Part shown: positions 63,100-64,000 of the stretch, piece by piece
Position numbering within the stretch: the first letter of the stretch is position 1
Layout: each line of letters starts with the position of its first letter
Source: Aaosphaeria pasadenensis
Taxonomy: Eukaryota > Ascomycota > Dothideomycetes > Pleosporales
Assembly (NCBI GenBank): GCA_022813625.1
Contig: JAKLMB010000007.1
Location: forward strand, 496,001 to 560,000
Direction of reading: 5' to 3'
DNA: 64,000 bases
Made by a program: the position numbers and the translations under genes
Notes under the pieces: model-generated
The model's input: only the letters and a program-made list of their open reading frames with translations
Database searches by the model: none
Told to the model about the DNA's origin: nothing

Positions 63100-63432
63100 G
63101 CGCTAGGATGGAACATGGAGAACGGATGGACTATACCACGCTACTGGGCAGAGCGTATGTACAAAATATATGAGGAGGAACTTGGGTTGTGTATTAGCAT
63201 TATAGGCGCATATCAGGTCGCATGTACAGCACATGTGTGATTACTTGTATAATGTCATGAGATATCAAAAGAAGCGGACTTGCTTCGAATCATCATTTTA
63301 CATTTTCATTGGCTGCATATTTTGATCATCAAAGGTGACGCGAAGGTATCGTCAGGGACCCTTTGGCCCAATTATAGCCTATTCTTATTTTATATCCAAC
63401 TGGCTCTATAGCTTGGTGGTCAGACCATGCAT
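63100..63432. other. Convergent 3' region between mL43 and triosephosphate isomerase
   Basis: No gene seen; AT-rich in the middle (63,230-63,330), consistent with two facing 3' UTRs. Confidence 0.5.
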
Positions 63433-64000
63433 TCAAGCTTTGCTGGAGTTGGAGTTGATGATATCAACGAAAGCGGGCTTCAAGCTAGCACCGCCAACGA
63501 GGAAACCATCGATATCGGGCTGCGTGGCGAGATCGCAGGAGTTCTTCTCAGTGACGCTTCCTCCGTACAGGATACGGGTGTTGTCCGAGGCCTCGGTGGA
63601 GACCTCCTTCTTGAGCCACTCACGGATGGCAGCGTGGACCTCCTGAGCCTGCTCAGTGGTGGCAACCTTGCCAGTGCCAATGGCCCTACGAAGAGTCAGA
63701 GAATGTTGGAAATATCCATGGGACAGGAGCTTACCAGATAGGCTCGTAGGCAATGACGATCTTGGACCAGTCCTTGACCTTGTCTGCAACAGCCTTGAGC
63801 TGCTTGGTGACGACCTCGATGGTCTTGCCAGCCTCGCGCTGCTCCAAGCTCTCTCCAATGCAGAGAATGACACCAAGTCCACCGTCAATGGCTGCCTTGG
63901 TCTTGCTTGCGACGAATTCGTCGGTCTCCTGGAGGATAACTCGCCTCTCGGAGTGTCCCAAGATGGCCCAGGTGATGCCGGTATCCTTCAACTGGTCGGT
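63433..64000 (-). CDS. tpi1: Triosephosphate isomerase, C-terminal part (gene runs off the right edge)
   Basis: Glycolytic enzyme that interconverts dihydroxyacetone phosphate and glyceraldehyde 3-phosphate. Minus-strand exons from beyond 64000 to 63735 and from 63685 to 63433, with a 49-nt intron (63734-63686). The visible part starts TDQLKDTGITWAILGHSERR with the active-site His, continues to the catalytic Glu in VIAYEPIWAIGTGK (the intron splits the Trp codon), and holds the flexible loop, LYGGSVTEKN and the phosphate-binding FLVGGASLKPAF. It ends INSNSSKA and a TGA. About 171 of some 250 residues are in the window. After the TGA the frame stays open for eight codons, ending Thr-Lys-Leu. 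Confidence 0.96.

Overview
The window is nuclear DNA of a filamentous ascomycete (Pezizomycotina). Most introns are short GT-AG introns of about 50-100 nt with CTRAY-type branch sites. The gene set includes fungus-specific families (PalH/Rim21, Utp8, Alb1, ArAE_2/DUF2421, Mvp1), and genes lie on both strands with monocistronic spacing. The class cannot be fixed from sequence alone. I see no intact transposon, virus, CRISPR array or secondary-metabolite cluster; the recognisable genes are housekeeping ones.

Left part (1-32.8 kb), gene-poor: the 3' end of an unidentified gene (3-680), a 4.6 kb gene-free stretch, a conserved fungal protein of unknown function (5276-6883), a 7.1 kb gene-free stretch, the pH-sensor gene palH (13994-16450), the sorting nexin gene mvp1 (17140-19542), the neddylation ligase gene dcn1 (21104-23820) with a second complete reading frame inside its 1.75 kb intron, the ribosomal protein gene eL32 (24432-25323) with unusually structured introns, and two unidentified genes (28996-29919 and 31718-32404). 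The last of these runs on in frame for 118 codons past one TAG codon.

Right part (33-64 kb), gene-dense: a DUF2421/ArAE_2 membrane protein (minus), utp8 (minus) divergent from elg1 (plus), alb1 (minus) divergent from a Ubp1-like deubiquitinase (plus), glyoxalase II (plus) with a possible mitochondrial start, an intron-containing tRNA-Arg(ACG), an AT-rich gap, cdt2 (minus) divergent from rrp5 (plus), a CHY zinc-finger gene (minus), U1-70K (minus) divergent from mitochondrial ribosomal protein mL43 (plus), and the 3' part of triosephosphate isomerase (minus, running off the right edge).

Functional themes: ribosome production (eL32, Utp8, Alb1, Rrp5, mL43) and DNA replication / ubiquitin-like control (Dcn1, Elg1, Cdt2, Ubp1). 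Two divergent promoters that serve a replication gene and a ribosome-biogenesis gene (utp8/elg1 and cdt2/rrp5) carry CGCG-core palindromes of the MCB/MBF type. The most notable observations are the gene-in-intron arrangement at dcn1, the hairpins in three eL32 introns (one displays the branch site in its loop), the in-frame TAG at 32402, the dual-start glyoxalase II, and a TACTCCGTA word found seven times, only in intergenic DNA.
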